Source of the DNA: Labilibaculum sp. DW002
GTDB lineage: Bacteria; Bacteroidota; Bacteroidia; Bacteroidales; Marinifilaceae
Direction of reading: 5' to 3'
NCBI RefSeq assembly: GCF_029029525.1
Contig: NZ_JAKJSC010000010.1
Location: 62,001-126,000, forward strand
DNA: 64,000 nucleotides
The notes beneath the pieces were generated by a model. The model worked only from the letters and a program-made list of their open reading frames with translations, did not search any database and was not told the DNA's origin. This document shows, piece by piece, positions 27,919 to 37,299 of this stretch. Made by a program: the position numbers and the translations under genes. Position 1 is the first letter of the stretch, and the number at the start of each line of letters is the position of its first letter.

Positions 27919-30900
27919 ATGATTTCCATGCTTGGATTTTTTCGAAATATCCGTTTTTTCAGACTGCTTTTTGTGATCTCTTTATTGTTGTTCTCAAATT
28001 TTAATTTGATAGCAGCAAAGAAATCAGACAAATTAAAGCGAAAAGCCGAAAAAGCAGCGCAAACTTTTGTTGAGAATGCCTCAAAAGAATTTTCTTACAA
28101 ATTTCGCTTCGATAGTTTACAAATAGACTCAGAGCAAAAGGAAATTGTATTGTATATGAACCCTACATTTACTTACATTCCTTTTCGTCTTGAATCAGTA
28201 GAGAAAAATTACCTTGGGCTGAAAGAAAGTTTGGGAAGGAAATTTAGAAACTATAAGCTAAGGATAGAGAGCATGGGGCTGGAAATTAGAGATCTAATTC
28301 CTAATTTTTATAAAACTCATGTTAATGATATTGATAGGAGTAGACTGAGCAAAAATCCGGAAGCCGTTCATCCTTTGGTACGAAGAATAAATGTTGGAAA
28401 TGATCCAACTGAGGGTTTACAAAATAAACACATTGCTCTTTGGCATTCGCACGGATGGTATTACGAAAATACTTTGGATAGATGGGAATGGCAACGTGCA
28501 AGAGTTTATACAACGGTTGAAGATTTATGGACAATGGAATTTGTTGTTCCTTATATTGCTCCTATGCTAGAAAAGGCTGGAGCCAATGTTTTGTTTCCAC
28601 GCGAGAGGGATATTCAGCGAAATGAAGTAATTGTAGATGCTGAATGGTCGTCACAAGGATCGGAATATCTTGTAACAGATTCTGTTTGGGAGTTGAATTC
28701 ACAAGCGGGATTTACCAATAAATATCCTTTTTATCTTGAGGGTGAAAATCCATTTGATTTGGGAACTAGCTATCAGGCAGAGGCTAATACCGAGGAATCT
28801 GCTAGAGTTCAATATTTGCCTAATTTTCAAGAAAAAGGAGAATATGCAGTTTATGTTTCCTATTCTGATGATGAAGATAATGTTAATGACGCGCATTACA
28901 TTGTGCACCATGCAGGTGGTAAAGCTGAATTTTTGGTGAATCAGAGCATGGGAGGTAAAACCTGGATTTATTTGGGAACTTTTCTTTTTGATAAAGGAAA
29001 AAATACTGAAAAGGGAATGGTTGAATTGACTAACCAGAGTAATGAACCAGGGAAATGGATTTCGGCAGATGCCATTCGATTTGGTGGTGGAATGGGGAAT
29101 ATTGCCCGAGGAAATCCGGAAGAATTAGAGGAGTTAAAAAAACAAAGAACAGAGCTTGGGTTTAATATGGATTCTAGAATCTGGCAAAAATATACGAGTA
29201 GTCGTCCAAGATATCAAGAGGCTGCACGTTACTATCTTCAGTATGCCGGCATGCCAGATTCCATCGTTTATAGTATCAATAAAGATTACGAAGCAGATTA
29301 TAGTAATCGCGGAAAAGATGCTGCCAAGTTTCAGAAAAGAGAAATTGGCAAAACGGATTACAAAGATGATTACATGAGTCGTGGAGAGTGGGTGGATTAT
29401 TTAATTGGAGCACCCGCAGGACCAACAAAAAATGTTGACGCAAAAGGCTTGAGTATTCCAATTGATATGGCTTTGGCATTTCATACAGATGCTGGAATTA
29501 CACCGAATGATGCCATCATTGGATCTTTGGCCATTTATTCAACAACCAGAGGCGAGGATCATTTTCCAAATGGACAATCGAAATGGGCAAGTCGCGATTT
29601 AACGGATATTGTTCAATCGCAGGTTGTGGAAGATATTCGCAAGAAGTATGAGCCTAAATGGAGGCGTAGAGGAATGTGGAACAAGCAATATTCTGAAGCA
29701 TACCGCCCAAAAGTTCCTACTATGTTGTCTGAACTCTTATCGCATCAAAATTTTGCAGATATGTATCAGGGAATGGATCCGAAGTTTAAATTCGATGTCA
29801 GCAGAGCCTATTACAAGGGGATTTTGAAATTTTTATCATCGCAAGATGAAAGAGATTATGTGGTTCAACCTTTACCTGTTGATCATTTTCAAATCAGGGA
29901 AACTGAAAAGGAGATTGTTCTTTCGTGGATACCTGTTGAAGATGAATTAGAGTCTACGGCAATGCCAGATTTTTATAAAGTTTATAAACGAATTGAGGAC
30001 GAAGGTTTTGATGAGGGAACGATTGTTAAGAATTCTGAGTACAAAATCGCGAATTGTAAACCAGGTGCAATTTACAGTTTTAAGGTAACAGCATTAAATA
30101 AAGGTGGAGAAAGTTTCGACTCAGAAATATTGGCCTATTGCAAATCTGAAAATGGGAAGAAACCTGTTTTAATTGTTAACGGATTTGATCGTATTTCGGC
30201 TCCGCAGGGTTTTGATAATGGCAAATTGGCTGGTTTTTTAAGTTCCGAAGATGAAGGTGTCGCCTACAAAAGAAATATTGCCTACGTAGGTGATCAGTAC
30301 GATTTCGATCGACAATCAAAATGGTTGGATGATGATGCATCAGGTCATGGAAGCTGCTATGCAGATCAGGAAGAAAGAATAATACCGGGGAATAATTTCG
30401 ATTATCCTTTTGTACATGGACAAGCGATTCGCGATAATGGATTTGGATTTGTGTCGATGAGTGATGAGGCATTTGTGGAATTGAATTGGGAAGCGAAGGA
30501 TTATTCCGTATTGGATTTGATTTTTGGAGAGGAAAAAACTACCAAGAGAATTTATGGGAAGGAGAATAAAGATTTTACTATATATACGCCTGAAATGAGA
30601 GAGGCAATTCGAAAATACATTAGCTGCGAAAATACAAATTTGATATTGTCGGGAGCATATGTAGGAACAGATTTGGTACTTTGTGGCGATAGCTTGGCAA
30701 TTGCTTTTGCTGAGGATGAATTGCATTTTAAGTTTAGAACCAATCATGCAAGTAAATTGGGGAATGTATCACATACCAATGAAGTAAGAAATATCTTTAA
30801 AGGAGAATATCAATTTGAAACAGGGTATTCACCTAATATATATAAGGTAGAAGCACCCGACGCGATTGAGCCTAAAGGTGATGGTGCAAAAGTTCTTCTT

Positions 30901-31047
30901 CGTTATTCAGGAAATAATAAGAGTGCTGGAGTATTGTATGATGGAAATTATCAATCTGTAATTTTAGGATTTCCATTTGAAACGCTAAAATCGAAGGAGT
31001 ATCGAAATGAATTGATGAAACAGATGCTTCAATTTTTTAATCAGTAA
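27919..31047 (+). CDS. Secreted Amidase_3-type protein with golvesin-like insert and FN3 domain
   Basis: 1042 residues with a signal peptide (cleavage near FNLIAA|KK). An N-acetylmuramoyl-L-alanine amidase-like zinc site appears split: IALWHSHGWYYE (H176/H178), acidic residues in WEWQR..TVEDLW, and AFHTDAGI (H522). The LEKAGANVLFPRERD strand-turn is typical of Amidase_3. Between the first and last His lies a golvesin C-terminal-like beta module (about 280-395, HYIVHHAGGKAEFLVNQ...W). A fibronectin type III domain follows (about 650-740), then a C-terminal domain without a clear match. Homologs are often labelled xanthan lyase. Its place after nagB points to peptidoglycan amide cleavage outside the cytoplasm. 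Confidence 0.8.
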   Translation: MISMLGFFRNIRFFRLLFVISLLLFSNFNLIAAKKSDKLKRKAEKAAQTFVENASKEFSYKFRFDSLQIDSEQKEIVLYMNPTFTYIPFRLESVEKNYLGLKESLGRKFRNYKLRIESMGLEIRDLIPNFYKTHVNDIDRSRLSKNPEAVHPLVRRINVGNDPTEGLQNKHIALWHSHGWYYENTLDRWEWQRARVYTTVEDLWTMEFVVPYIAPMLEKAGANVLFPRERDIQRNEVIVDAEWSSQGSEYLVTDSVWELNSQAGFTNKYPFYLEGENPFDLGTSYQAEANTEESARVQYLPNFQEKGEYAVYVSYSDDEDNVNDAHYIVHHAGGKAEFLVNQSMGGKTWIYLGTFLFDKGKNTEKGMVELTNQSNEPGKWISADAIRFGGGMGNIARGNPEELEELKKQRTELGFNMDSRIWQKYTSSRPRYQEAARYYLQYAGMPDSIVYSINKDYEADYSNRGKDAAKFQKREIGKTDYKDDYMSRGEWVDYLIGAPAGPTKNVDAKGLSIPIDMALAFHTDAGITPNDAIIGSLAIYSTTRGEDHFPNGQSKWASRDLTDIVQSQVVEDIRKKYEPKWRRRGMWNKQYSEAYRPKVPTMLSELLSHQNFADMYQGMDPKFKFDVSRAYYKGILKFLSSQDERDYVVQPLPVDHFQIRETEKEIVLSWIPVEDELESTAMPDFYKVYKRIEDEGFDEGTIVKNSEYKIANCKPGAIYSFKVTALNKGGESFDSEILAYCKSENGKKPVLIVNGFDRISAPQGFDNGKLAGFLSSEDEGVAYKRNIAYVGDQYDFDRQSKWLDDDASGHGSCYADQEERIIPGNNFDYPFVHGQAIRDNGFGFVSMSDEAFVELNWEAKDYSVLDLIFGEEKTTKRIYGKENKDFTIYTPEMREAIRKYISCENTNLILSGAYVGTDLVLCGDSLAIAFAEDELHFKFRTNHASKLGNVSHTNEVRNIFKGEYQFETGYSPNIYKVEAPDAIEPKGDGAKVLLRYSGNNKSAGVLYDGNYQSVILGFPFETLKSKEYRNELMKQMLQFFNQ

Positions 31048-31120
31048 TACCGATAGATATCTAAAATTACACATTTATTTCACTTCGTTTATGACTGTGT
31101 TTTAGATATCTATCGGCATT
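31045..31120 (-). repeat. 76-bp hairpin repeat, copy B
   Basis: Perfect 17-bp inverted arms at 31050-31066 and 31100-31116 (CCGATAGATATCTAAAA and its complement), extended by wobble pairs, around a core that reads TAAACGAAGTGAAAT on the minus strand. Same family as copy A at 14268-14342. Confidence 0.7.
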
Positions 31121-31182
31121 ATAAGAGTGTATAATTTGATCTGTAAAATCGTATAAGAAAATATTAAAATACAATAATTACT

Positions 31183-32643
31183 ATGAACGGAAAGGTGACA
31201 TGTTTTATTCCTTTTGGAACAAAGGAAGAGACCGAAATTACAATCAATGAGCTAGTGAAATCAGATTTGGTAGCTGCGATTTATGTTGTGGGTGGCGATG
31301 CTCAAGTAGAGGCTGAAGGTGTTAATGTTTTAACATCAGAAACCTTATCACACGGAAAAACAATTCATGCTATTGCTGAGAAATCAGACTCTGAATATGT
31401 TTTCATCTACACAAAAACAAGTGCTTTAACGATGGGGCAATTGGCTTTGGACAGATTTATGAAAGTAGCCAAGGATACAAATAGTGGTTTGGTGTATTCG
31501 AATTATCGCGCGATAAAAAATGGCGTGGTCGAAAATTGCCCAGTAATCGATTATCAGGAAGGAAGTTTGAGAGATGATTTTAATTTTGGATCGGTTCTTT
31601 TTTATGATACAAAAGTATTAAAAGAAGCTGTGAAGGACGTTGATACTACCTTTCGTCATGCAGGATTGTATGAGTTGCGTTTGGCGATGGCTGCCCGATC
31701 AGAGTTTATGAGGATCCCAGAAGTATTGTACACCGAAGAAGAAATGGATACAAGAAAATCGGGAGAGAAAATATTCGATTACGTTGATCCTAAGAATCGC
31801 GCAGTACAAATAGAAATGGAAATTGCTTGCACTGAACATTTGAAGAGAATTGGAGCTTTTTTAGCACCAAGATTTGATAATGTTGCTTTTGAAGAAGGTG
31901 ATTTTAAAGTGGAAGCTTCCGTGGTAATTCCGGTTCGCGATCGTGTAAAAACAATCGAGGATGCGATTAAATCGGTATTGGCTCAAAAAGCAGATGTTGA
32001 TTTCAATTTAATTATTGTAGATAACTACTCTACAGATGGAACAACTGAAATTATTCAAAAATATGCTGCTATAGATAATCGTATTATTCACATTATTCCA
32101 GAACGAAAAGATTTGGGAATTGGAGGCTGTTGGAATGAGGCCGTAGCTCATGAAGCTTGCGGGAAATTCGCCATTCAGTTGGATAGTGATGATTTGTATG
32201 CTGGTGAAGACACTGTGCAAAAAGTTGTTGATGCATTCTATCGAGAAAACTGTGCCATGGTGGTTGGAACTTATCAGATGGTGAACTTTGCATTGGAAGA
32301 AATTCCTCCTGGAATTATTGATCACAAAGAGTGGACACCTGAAAATGGAAGAAATAATGCACTTCGTATTAACGGATTGGGTGCGCCTCGAGCATTTTAC
32401 ACACCAGTATTACGTAAGAATCCGATTCCAAATGTAAATTACGGTGAAGATTATGCTTTAGGATTGGCCATTTCTCGTAATTATCAAATTGGTAGAATTT
32501 ACGATCCAATTTATCTGTGTCGTCGTTGGGATGATAATTCTGATGCTTCTTTAGATATCGAAAAAATGAATGCTCATAATACTTACAAAGATCGTATTCG
32601 TACCATCGAATTGAAAGCTAGAAAATTGTTGAGCCAGAAATAG
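31183..32643 (+). CDS. Family 2 glycosyltransferase with two GT-A-like halves
   Basis: 486 residues without a signal peptide. The C-terminal half (about 245-480) is a normal GT2 domain: VVIPVRDRVKTIEDAIKSV, IIVDNYSTDGT, the metal-binding LDSDDLY, and an ending GEDYALGLAISR. The N-terminal half (1-230) looks like a degenerate GT-A fold (FIPFGTKEETEITINEL, LVYSNYRAI) without a clear DxD. The acceptor is unknown. It sits among peptidoglycan genes with no export or polysaccharide genes next to it, so it may act on a cytosolic amino-sugar acceptor. Gene assignment is sure, role open. Confidence 0.85.
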   Translation: MNGKVTCFIPFGTKEETEITINELVKSDLVAAIYVVGGDAQVEAEGVNVLTSETLSHGKTIHAIAEKSDSEYVFIYTKTSALTMGQLALDRFMKVAKDTNSGLVYSNYRAIKNGVVENCPVIDYQEGSLRDDFNFGSVLFYDTKVLKEAVKDVDTTFRHAGLYELRLAMAARSEFMRIPEVLYTEEEMDTRKSGEKIFDYVDPKNRAVQIEMEIACTEHLKRIGAFLAPRFDNVAFEEGDFKVEASVVIPVRDRVKTIEDAIKSVLAQKADVDFNLIIVDNYSTDGTTEIIQKYAAIDNRIIHIIPERKDLGIGGCWNEAVAHEACGKFAIQLDSDDLYAGEDTVQKVVDAFYRENCAMVVGTYQMVNFALEEIPPGIIDHKEWTPENGRNNALRINGLGAPRAFYTPVLRKNPIPNVNYGEDYALGLAISRNYQIGRIYDPIYLCRRWDDNSDASLDIEKMNAHNTYKDRIRTIELKARKLLSQK

Positions 32644-32654
32644 ATTAAAATACA

Positions 32655-32745
32655 TGATTTAGATTCTGTGTAACTCAGTGTTCTCCATGGTGAAAAAAAA
32701 TTAACCACAGAGTGTACTGAGATTCACAGAGAAAATAAATAGGAA
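32655..32745. repeat. Degenerate CACAGAG-type intergenic repeat
   Basis: Phrases GATTCTGTGTAACTCAGTG, TTAACCACAGAGTG and ATTCACAGAGAAAAT between the GT2 gene and the DUF1460 gene; inverted relative to 12400-12625. Confidence 0.55.
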
Positions 32746-32786
32746 TACTGAGGTAATATTAGTGCGAAACTCTAAAATAGAAGAAT

Positions 32787-33677
32787 ATGAAGAATAAGGT
32801 TTGGTGTGTTTTTGCCGTTTTATTGATCTTTTTAATTGCTTGCAAAGGAAAAACCGTAAAAAGTGAGTCGCAGGAAGTCAGGAAAGAAATTCATCTTTCT
32901 GATTCTACAGATCATGAAATCTTTAATTCCATTCGGAAAATAGCAGGATCGATGTCTATCGATTCTTTATCATTGAATGATCGGGTAATTGAAGTGGCAA
33001 AAATGTTTATGCAAACAGCTTATGTTGGTGGAACATTGGATCGAAATGAGAAAGAACAGCTAGTTGTTAATTTTCGGGAGTTGGATTGTACAACTTATTT
33101 AGAGAATGTTATTGCTCTATCAAATGCATTAGCTAAAGATTCGGTTCAAACGGATGATTTTTTGAATGAACTTGAAAACCTGCGTTACCGAAATGGCAAA
33201 TTGACTGATTATTCTTCGCGATTGCATTATTTTTCCGATTGGATTTATGAAAATGAAAAGAAAGGAATTGTAAAGAATATTACAACTGAAATTGGTGGTG
33301 AGAAATACAATCAAACCATCAATTTTATGAGTACACATGTTAATTCATATCCTGCCTTACAAGCGGATACTTCATTGGTGGAAGAGATCAGGAAGACCGA
33401 AAATGAAATCAATAAAAGAGATATGTTTTTCATCCTAGAAACCAATATTCAACAGCTCGAGGATCAAATTCAAAATGGTGATTTAATTGCCATTACTACT
33501 AAAATTAAGGGATTGGACATATCCCATGTTGGTATTGCTATTCATGTGAATAACCGATTGCATTTGATGCATGCTTCGAGCAAAGCTAAAAAAGTAGTGA
33601 TTTCAGATATTCCATTGGCAGAAATGCTAATGCATAGTAAATATCAATCGGGAATTATGGTGGCCCGATTGCAGTAG
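32787..33677 (+). CDS. DUF1460 N-acetylmuramoyl-L-alanine amidase-like lipoprotein (NlpC/P60 fold)
   Basis: 296 residues, lipobox FLIAC (residues 15-19). The papain-like catalytic Cys is C101 in FRELDCTTYLEN and the His is H247 in DISHVGIAIHV, the pattern of the DUF1460 family. Structural work on relatives placed these as amidases or peptidases on cell-wall stem peptides. It is anchored in a membrane and followed after 96 bp by the DUF4922 gene, as in other Bacteroidota recycling operons. Confidence 0.88.
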   Translation: MKNKVWCVFAVLLIFLIACKGKTVKSESQEVRKEIHLSDSTDHEIFNSIRKIAGSMSIDSLSLNDRVIEVAKMFMQTAYVGGTLDRNEKEQLVVNFRELDCTTYLENVIALSNALAKDSVQTDDFLNELENLRYRNGKLTDYSSRLHYFSDWIYENEKKGIVKNITTEIGGEKYNQTINFMSTHVNSYPALQADTSLVEEIRKTENEINKRDMFFILETNIQQLEDQIQNGDLIAITTKIKGLDISHVGIAIHVNNRLHLMHASSKAKKVVISDIPLAEMLMHSKYQSGIMVARLQ

Positions 33678-33773
33678 GCTATAACCTGACAGAGTCGAAG
33701 ACCTGTAAGCGTTAAATGATTTAATTTAACAAAGGGACTATAGAAGTATGTTTTGTTAAGATATTGGAAAAGA

Positions 33774-34772
33774 ATGAATGTAAACAGCATAAATAAATTA
33801 GAGAATTTATTAGAGGAGAAATCTTCTACACAGATATTAGGGGATTTTCTGAACAATCAGCTTAAAGATTGGCCTTTAGCAACAGGAAACTACAAGGGAT
33901 TGGAAAAAGTTGAAGAGAAAGAATTTCAGTTTGATGATTTCAAAATTAAAGTTCAGTTTAATCCTGAAAGAATAAGATCATCTGCAGCAAAAGTAGATCA
34001 AAAGAGTATTGAAAATCGAGCTTGCTTTTTGTGTACCGATAAACTTCCTAAAGAACAGGGTGGTATCGCTCAAGGCGATGATTTTGTTATTTTGGTAAAT
34101 CCGTTTCCGATCATTCCACAGCATTTTACCATTCCAAAAATAGATCATGTCGATCAGAATTTTGAAGGGAATGTTTCAGGAATGTTGTCTTTGGCTAAAA
34201 ACATGCAAGGATATACCTTGTTTTATAACGGACCAAAGTGTGGTGCATCAGCTCCCGATCATATGCACTTTCAGGCAGGGAACAAAGATTTTATGCCAGT
34301 AGAAACAGAGTATACTGATTTGAAAAAAACGCAATCGGAACTTTTGACTGATTCGGAAAAGTTTGAGATGAGGGCTTTCCCAAATTATCTAAGAAAGATG
34401 ATTTCCATAGAATCAGAAAATGGAAAAGAAATGATGAAGGCGGTTTCTGTTTTTTATCGAACTTTTTCTGCTATGCAGCCTGAAGAACAAGAGCCAATGC
34501 TAAATGTGATTTGTTCTTATGTCGATGGCAAATACATAATGCATCTGTTTCCACGAAAATTGCATCGTCCATCGCAATATTTTGCCGAAGGCGAACAGCA
34601 ATTGCTCATAAGCCCTGCATCGGTCGATTTTGGAGGAGTGTTTATTACTCCGCGCAGAGAAGATTTTGAGAAAATTACATCGGATGATATTGTAGATATC
34701 TTCAAACAAGTAAGTGTTGATGAAGCTTTTTTCAAGAAACTATGTGCTTCGGTAAAAAAGAATTTAGTCTAA
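33774..34772 (+). CDS. DUF4922 protein, HIT/GalT-like nucleotidyltransferase or phosphorylase fold
   Basis: 332 residues from ATG 33774 (MNVNSINKL), chosen over the TTG at 33753 because a GGAAAAG ribosome site lies just before it. ENRACFLCTDKLP gives a Cys pair as in zinc-binding HIT-like proteins. VNPFPIIPQHFTIP and the catalytic-type GASAPDHMHFQAG (H163, H165, Q167) resemble the GDP-galactose phosphorylase/Ap4A phosphorylase branch. It may transfer or remove a nucleotide on a sugar phosphate such as MurNAc-1-P or GlcNAc-1-P. The substrate is inference only; no member is well characterised to my knowledge. Confidence 0.85.
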   Translation: MNVNSINKLENLLEEKSSTQILGDFLNNQLKDWPLATGNYKGLEKVEEKEFQFDDFKIKVQFNPERIRSSAAKVDQKSIENRACFLCTDKLPKEQGGIAQGDDFVILVNPFPIIPQHFTIPKIDHVDQNFEGNVSGMLSLAKNMQGYTLFYNGPKCGASAPDHMHFQAGNKDFMPVETEYTDLKKTQSELLTDSEKFEMRAFPNYLRKMISIESENGKEMMKAVSVFYRTFSAMQPEEQEPMLNVICSYVDGKYIMHLFPRKLHRPSQYFAEGEQQLLISPASVDFGGVFITPRREDFEKITSDDIVDIFKQVSVDEAFFKKLCASVKKNLV

Positions 34773-34789
34773 GATCTTGCATTTTCTAT

Positions 34790-34979
34790 GAAGGAATAGG
34801 AATGTAAGCCGAAGGAACGCAATTGTAGCCGGAAGGAATAGGAATGTAAGCCGAAGGAATGCAATTGTAGCTGGAAGGAATAGGAATGTAGGTTGAAGGA
34901 ATGCAATTGTAGACGGGAAAAATAGGAATGCAGCTTGGAAAAATGCAATTGTAACTGGAAGCAATGCAACTGTAAAATG
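34790..34979. repeat. Exact-period 21-bp tandem repeat, nine units
   Basis: Units start at 34790, 34811, 34832, 34853, 34874, 34895, 34916, 34937 and 34958. Two types alternate: A = GAAGGAATAGGAATGTAAGCC and B = GAAGGAATGCAATTGTAGCTG (variants), in order ABABABAB then B. There are no indels over 190 bp although bases drift, mostly in the last three units. Located between DUF4922 and GNAT genes. Confidence 0.9.
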
Positions 34980-35018
34980 CTTTTACTACAAATCAAACTT
35001 TAAGTAATTAAAAGAAAT

Positions 35019-35930
35019 ATGACCAATACCATACGACAATATCACGATAAGGATTTTGATGAAGTTTTGGCTTTGTGTCAAAACACATATAAGTTCGATT
35101 CTATTACCAAAGAATTACTCCACGAGAAAATCTACGATGATCCTTTTTACAATCCTGAAATTATTTGGGTTGCCGAGGAAGGGGCTGCTATTGTAGGATT
35201 TTTAATGGGAACCTGTCGAATGGATATTCGAGGAGTGAACTATGGCTATGTAAAATTAATGGCGGTAAGTGAAACTCATCAAAGAAAAGGAATTGCAAGA
35301 AAAATGTATGAATTACTGGAAAACGAATTGCGTTTAAGGAAAGTAGATGTAATGCGTTTGGGTGATGTTCCAATGAATTATTTCATGCCAGGAATTGATC
35401 CAAGATATACGCCAGCACTTTGCTTTGCTATGCGAATGGGATTCAATCGTTTTATGGACACTTCTAATCTGGTAGTCAATTTGTCTGATCGGGAATGGTC
35501 GGATGAAAAGAAGATATCGACTTTAAAATCGGATGATATTGAAATTTGTCGTGCAACAATAGAAAATAAGGATGAATTGATGGACTTTGTTGCTGAGGAA
35601 TGGAAATTATGGCAATTTGAATTAGCGATGGCCTATAAATCAGATCCGATTGCTATTCATGTAGCTAAGTTAAAGGGAAAAATAAAAGCATTCTCGGCAC
35701 ACAGCGCAAATAATAAAGGCTTACCATGGTTTGGCCCAATGGGTACACATCCTGATTTGCGCGGGAAAGGAATAGGAAAGGTTTTGTTGTATCGCTGTTT
35801 GGAGGATTTGAAAAACTTGGGCTACAAAACAGCTATTATTCCATGGGTAGGACCAATCGATTTTTATTCTCACCATGCAGGAGCTGTTGTTGAAAGAGTA
35901 TTCTGGAGATATGAGAAAAAACTATCATAA
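35019..35930 (+). CDS. Tandem-domain GNAT acetyltransferase
   Basis: 303 residues with two GNAT folds. The first (about 1-145) has the acetyl-CoA loop AVSETHQRKGIARKMYE, the second (about 165-300) has MGTHPDLRGKGIGKVLLYR. Both R/Q-x-x-G-x-G/A loops are intact. A cytosolic N-acyltransferase acting on a small substrate is expected; given the neighbours an amino sugar or peptide amine is possible. The 21-bp repeat lies just upstream. Confidence 0.87.
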   Translation: MTNTIRQYHDKDFDEVLALCQNTYKFDSITKELLHEKIYDDPFYNPEIIWVAEEGAAIVGFLMGTCRMDIRGVNYGYVKLMAVSETHQRKGIARKMYELLENELRLRKVDVMRLGDVPMNYFMPGIDPRYTPALCFAMRMGFNRFMDTSNLVVNLSDREWSDEKKISTLKSDDIEICRATIENKDELMDFVAEEWKLWQFELAMAYKSDPIAIHVAKLKGKIKAFSAHSANNKGLPWFGPMGTHPDLRGKGIGKVLLYRCLEDLKNLGYKTAIIPWVGPIDFYSHHAGAVVERVFWRYEKKLS

Positions 35931-35954
35931 ACAGAACGTCAAATAAACTATAAT

Positions 35955-37280
35955 ATGAAAGAGCCACAATTACGGGTAGGCATCATGTACGAGCCTAAAA
36001 TCTCATTTACATTAAATGGAATTTACATACTTCAACAAAATGGAGAAGAATATACAGGAAAGCAAACTGCCAGCTATATAAACGATAAGATAGCTTTTGA
36101 TGGTCTTGTGGATGAAGAACTGATTTTCTATCCTAAATTCTACGAAGAAGGATCTTTCGATCTTTTTGATGTAACGATTGGAATTAAATTTCATTGGGAG
36201 CGAAAAGAAGATCAGCGTTTCAAAGGAGCATTGCACTTTATTTGTGAAGATGAAAAATTGACTGCCATCAATGTTCTTTCTCTCGAAGATTATTTGGTGA
36301 GTGTTATTTCATCTGAAATGAGTGCAACGAGCAGTATGGAATTGTTGAAAGCTCACGCAATTATCTCCCGTTCTTGGTTAATTGCACAGGTGATAAAGGG
36401 TGCAGAGTTAAAAAAATCAGAAACCAATTATCAAAGTATTGCAGAAACCGATGAGGAATATATTCGTTGGTACGACCGCGAAGATCATGTGAATTTTGAT
36501 GTTTGTGCAGATGATCATTGTCAGCGTTACCAAGGCATTACCAAGCAATCAACAAAATTGGTAGTTGATGCAATTGAAGCTACTCGTGGATTGGTTCTGA
36601 CCAGTGAGGGTGAAGTTTGCGATGCTCGTTTCTCGAAATGTTGCGGTGGCGTTGCTGAAACTTTTGAAAATGTTTGGGAACCTGAAAATCATAAATACTT
36701 GCAAGCGGTTATTGATAATCCGAAAATTCCTGCAGGATATGATATGAATCTGGAAAATGAAGAAGCCGCAGTAAAATGGATTCGTACTTCTCCTGAAGCA
36801 TTTTGCAATACCACCGATAAGGAAATTCTTTCTCAGGTTTTGAACGATTACGATCAGGAGACCATGGACTTTTATCGTTGGGAAGTATCATATACACAAG
36901 GTGAGATTTCAGAATTGATAGAACGAAAAACGGGCAAAGAGTTTGGACAAATTATTGATTTAATACCTGTTGAGAGAGGAGAGTCTGGGCGTTTAATCAA
37001 ATTGAAAATTTTAGGGACAAAGCGAAGCTTGGTGATTGGAAAAGAATTGGAAATACGTAAAGTGCTTTCTGAATCGCATTTGTACAGCTCCGAATTTGTT
37101 GTTGACAGAGTAGGTGAGGAGAATGGTATTCCAGCTAAATTTATTCTGAAAGGTGCTGGCTGGGGGCATGGCGTTGGCCTTTGTCAAATTGGAGCAGCCG
37201 TAATGGGAGCCAATGGTTATTCTCACAAAGAAATTTTGCTTCACTATTTCAAGGGAGCAAGCTTAGAAAAACGTTATTAA
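35955..37280 (+). CDS. SpoIID/LytB domain protein without signal peptide
   Basis: 441 residues. The SpoIID domain (about 90-300) shows LEDYLVSVISSEMSATS with the catalytic-type E121, the following KAHAIISRSWLI, the conserved Cys/His region FDVCADDHCQRYQGI, DARFSKCCGG, and a C-terminal GAGWGHGVGLCQIGA. SpoIID proteins are lytic transglycosylases on peptide-free glycan strands giving anhydroMurNAc ends. The N-terminus (MKEPQLRVGIMYEP) has no export signal, so this one seems cytoplasmic, which would fit cleavage of imported oligosaccharides ahead of AnmK. It follows the GNAT gene by 24 bp and precedes the AmpG-like gene by 19 bp. Confidence 0.9.
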   Translation: MKEPQLRVGIMYEPKISFTLNGIYILQQNGEEYTGKQTASYINDKIAFDGLVDEELIFYPKFYEEGSFDLFDVTIGIKFHWERKEDQRFKGALHFICEDEKLTAINVLSLEDYLVSVISSEMSATSSMELLKAHAIISRSWLIAQVIKGAELKKSETNYQSIAETDEEYIRWYDREDHVNFDVCADDHCQRYQGITKQSTKLVVDAIEATRGLVLTSEGEVCDARFSKCCGGVAETFENVWEPENHKYLQAVIDNPKIPAGYDMNLENEEAAVKWIRTSPEAFCNTTDKEILSQVLNDYDQETMDFYRWEVSYTQGEISELIERKTGKEFGQIIDLIPVERGESGRLIKLKILGTKRSLVIGKELEIRKVLSESHLYSSEFVVDRVGEENGIPAKFILKGAGWGHGVGLCQIGAAVMGANGYSHKEILLHYFKGASLEKRY

Positions 37281-37299
37281 TAAATTGAACTAAGTCAGG

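Noticed and set aside
34790-34979. CRISPR array
   Set aside because: Units are contiguous 21-bp repeats without unique spacers, and no cas genes are near.
34764-34996. Minus-strand frames with a periodic 14-residue pattern (TIAFLRLTFLFLPA)
   Set aside because: They come from the 21-bp tandem repeat, whose period keeps any frame open; no start site or family support.
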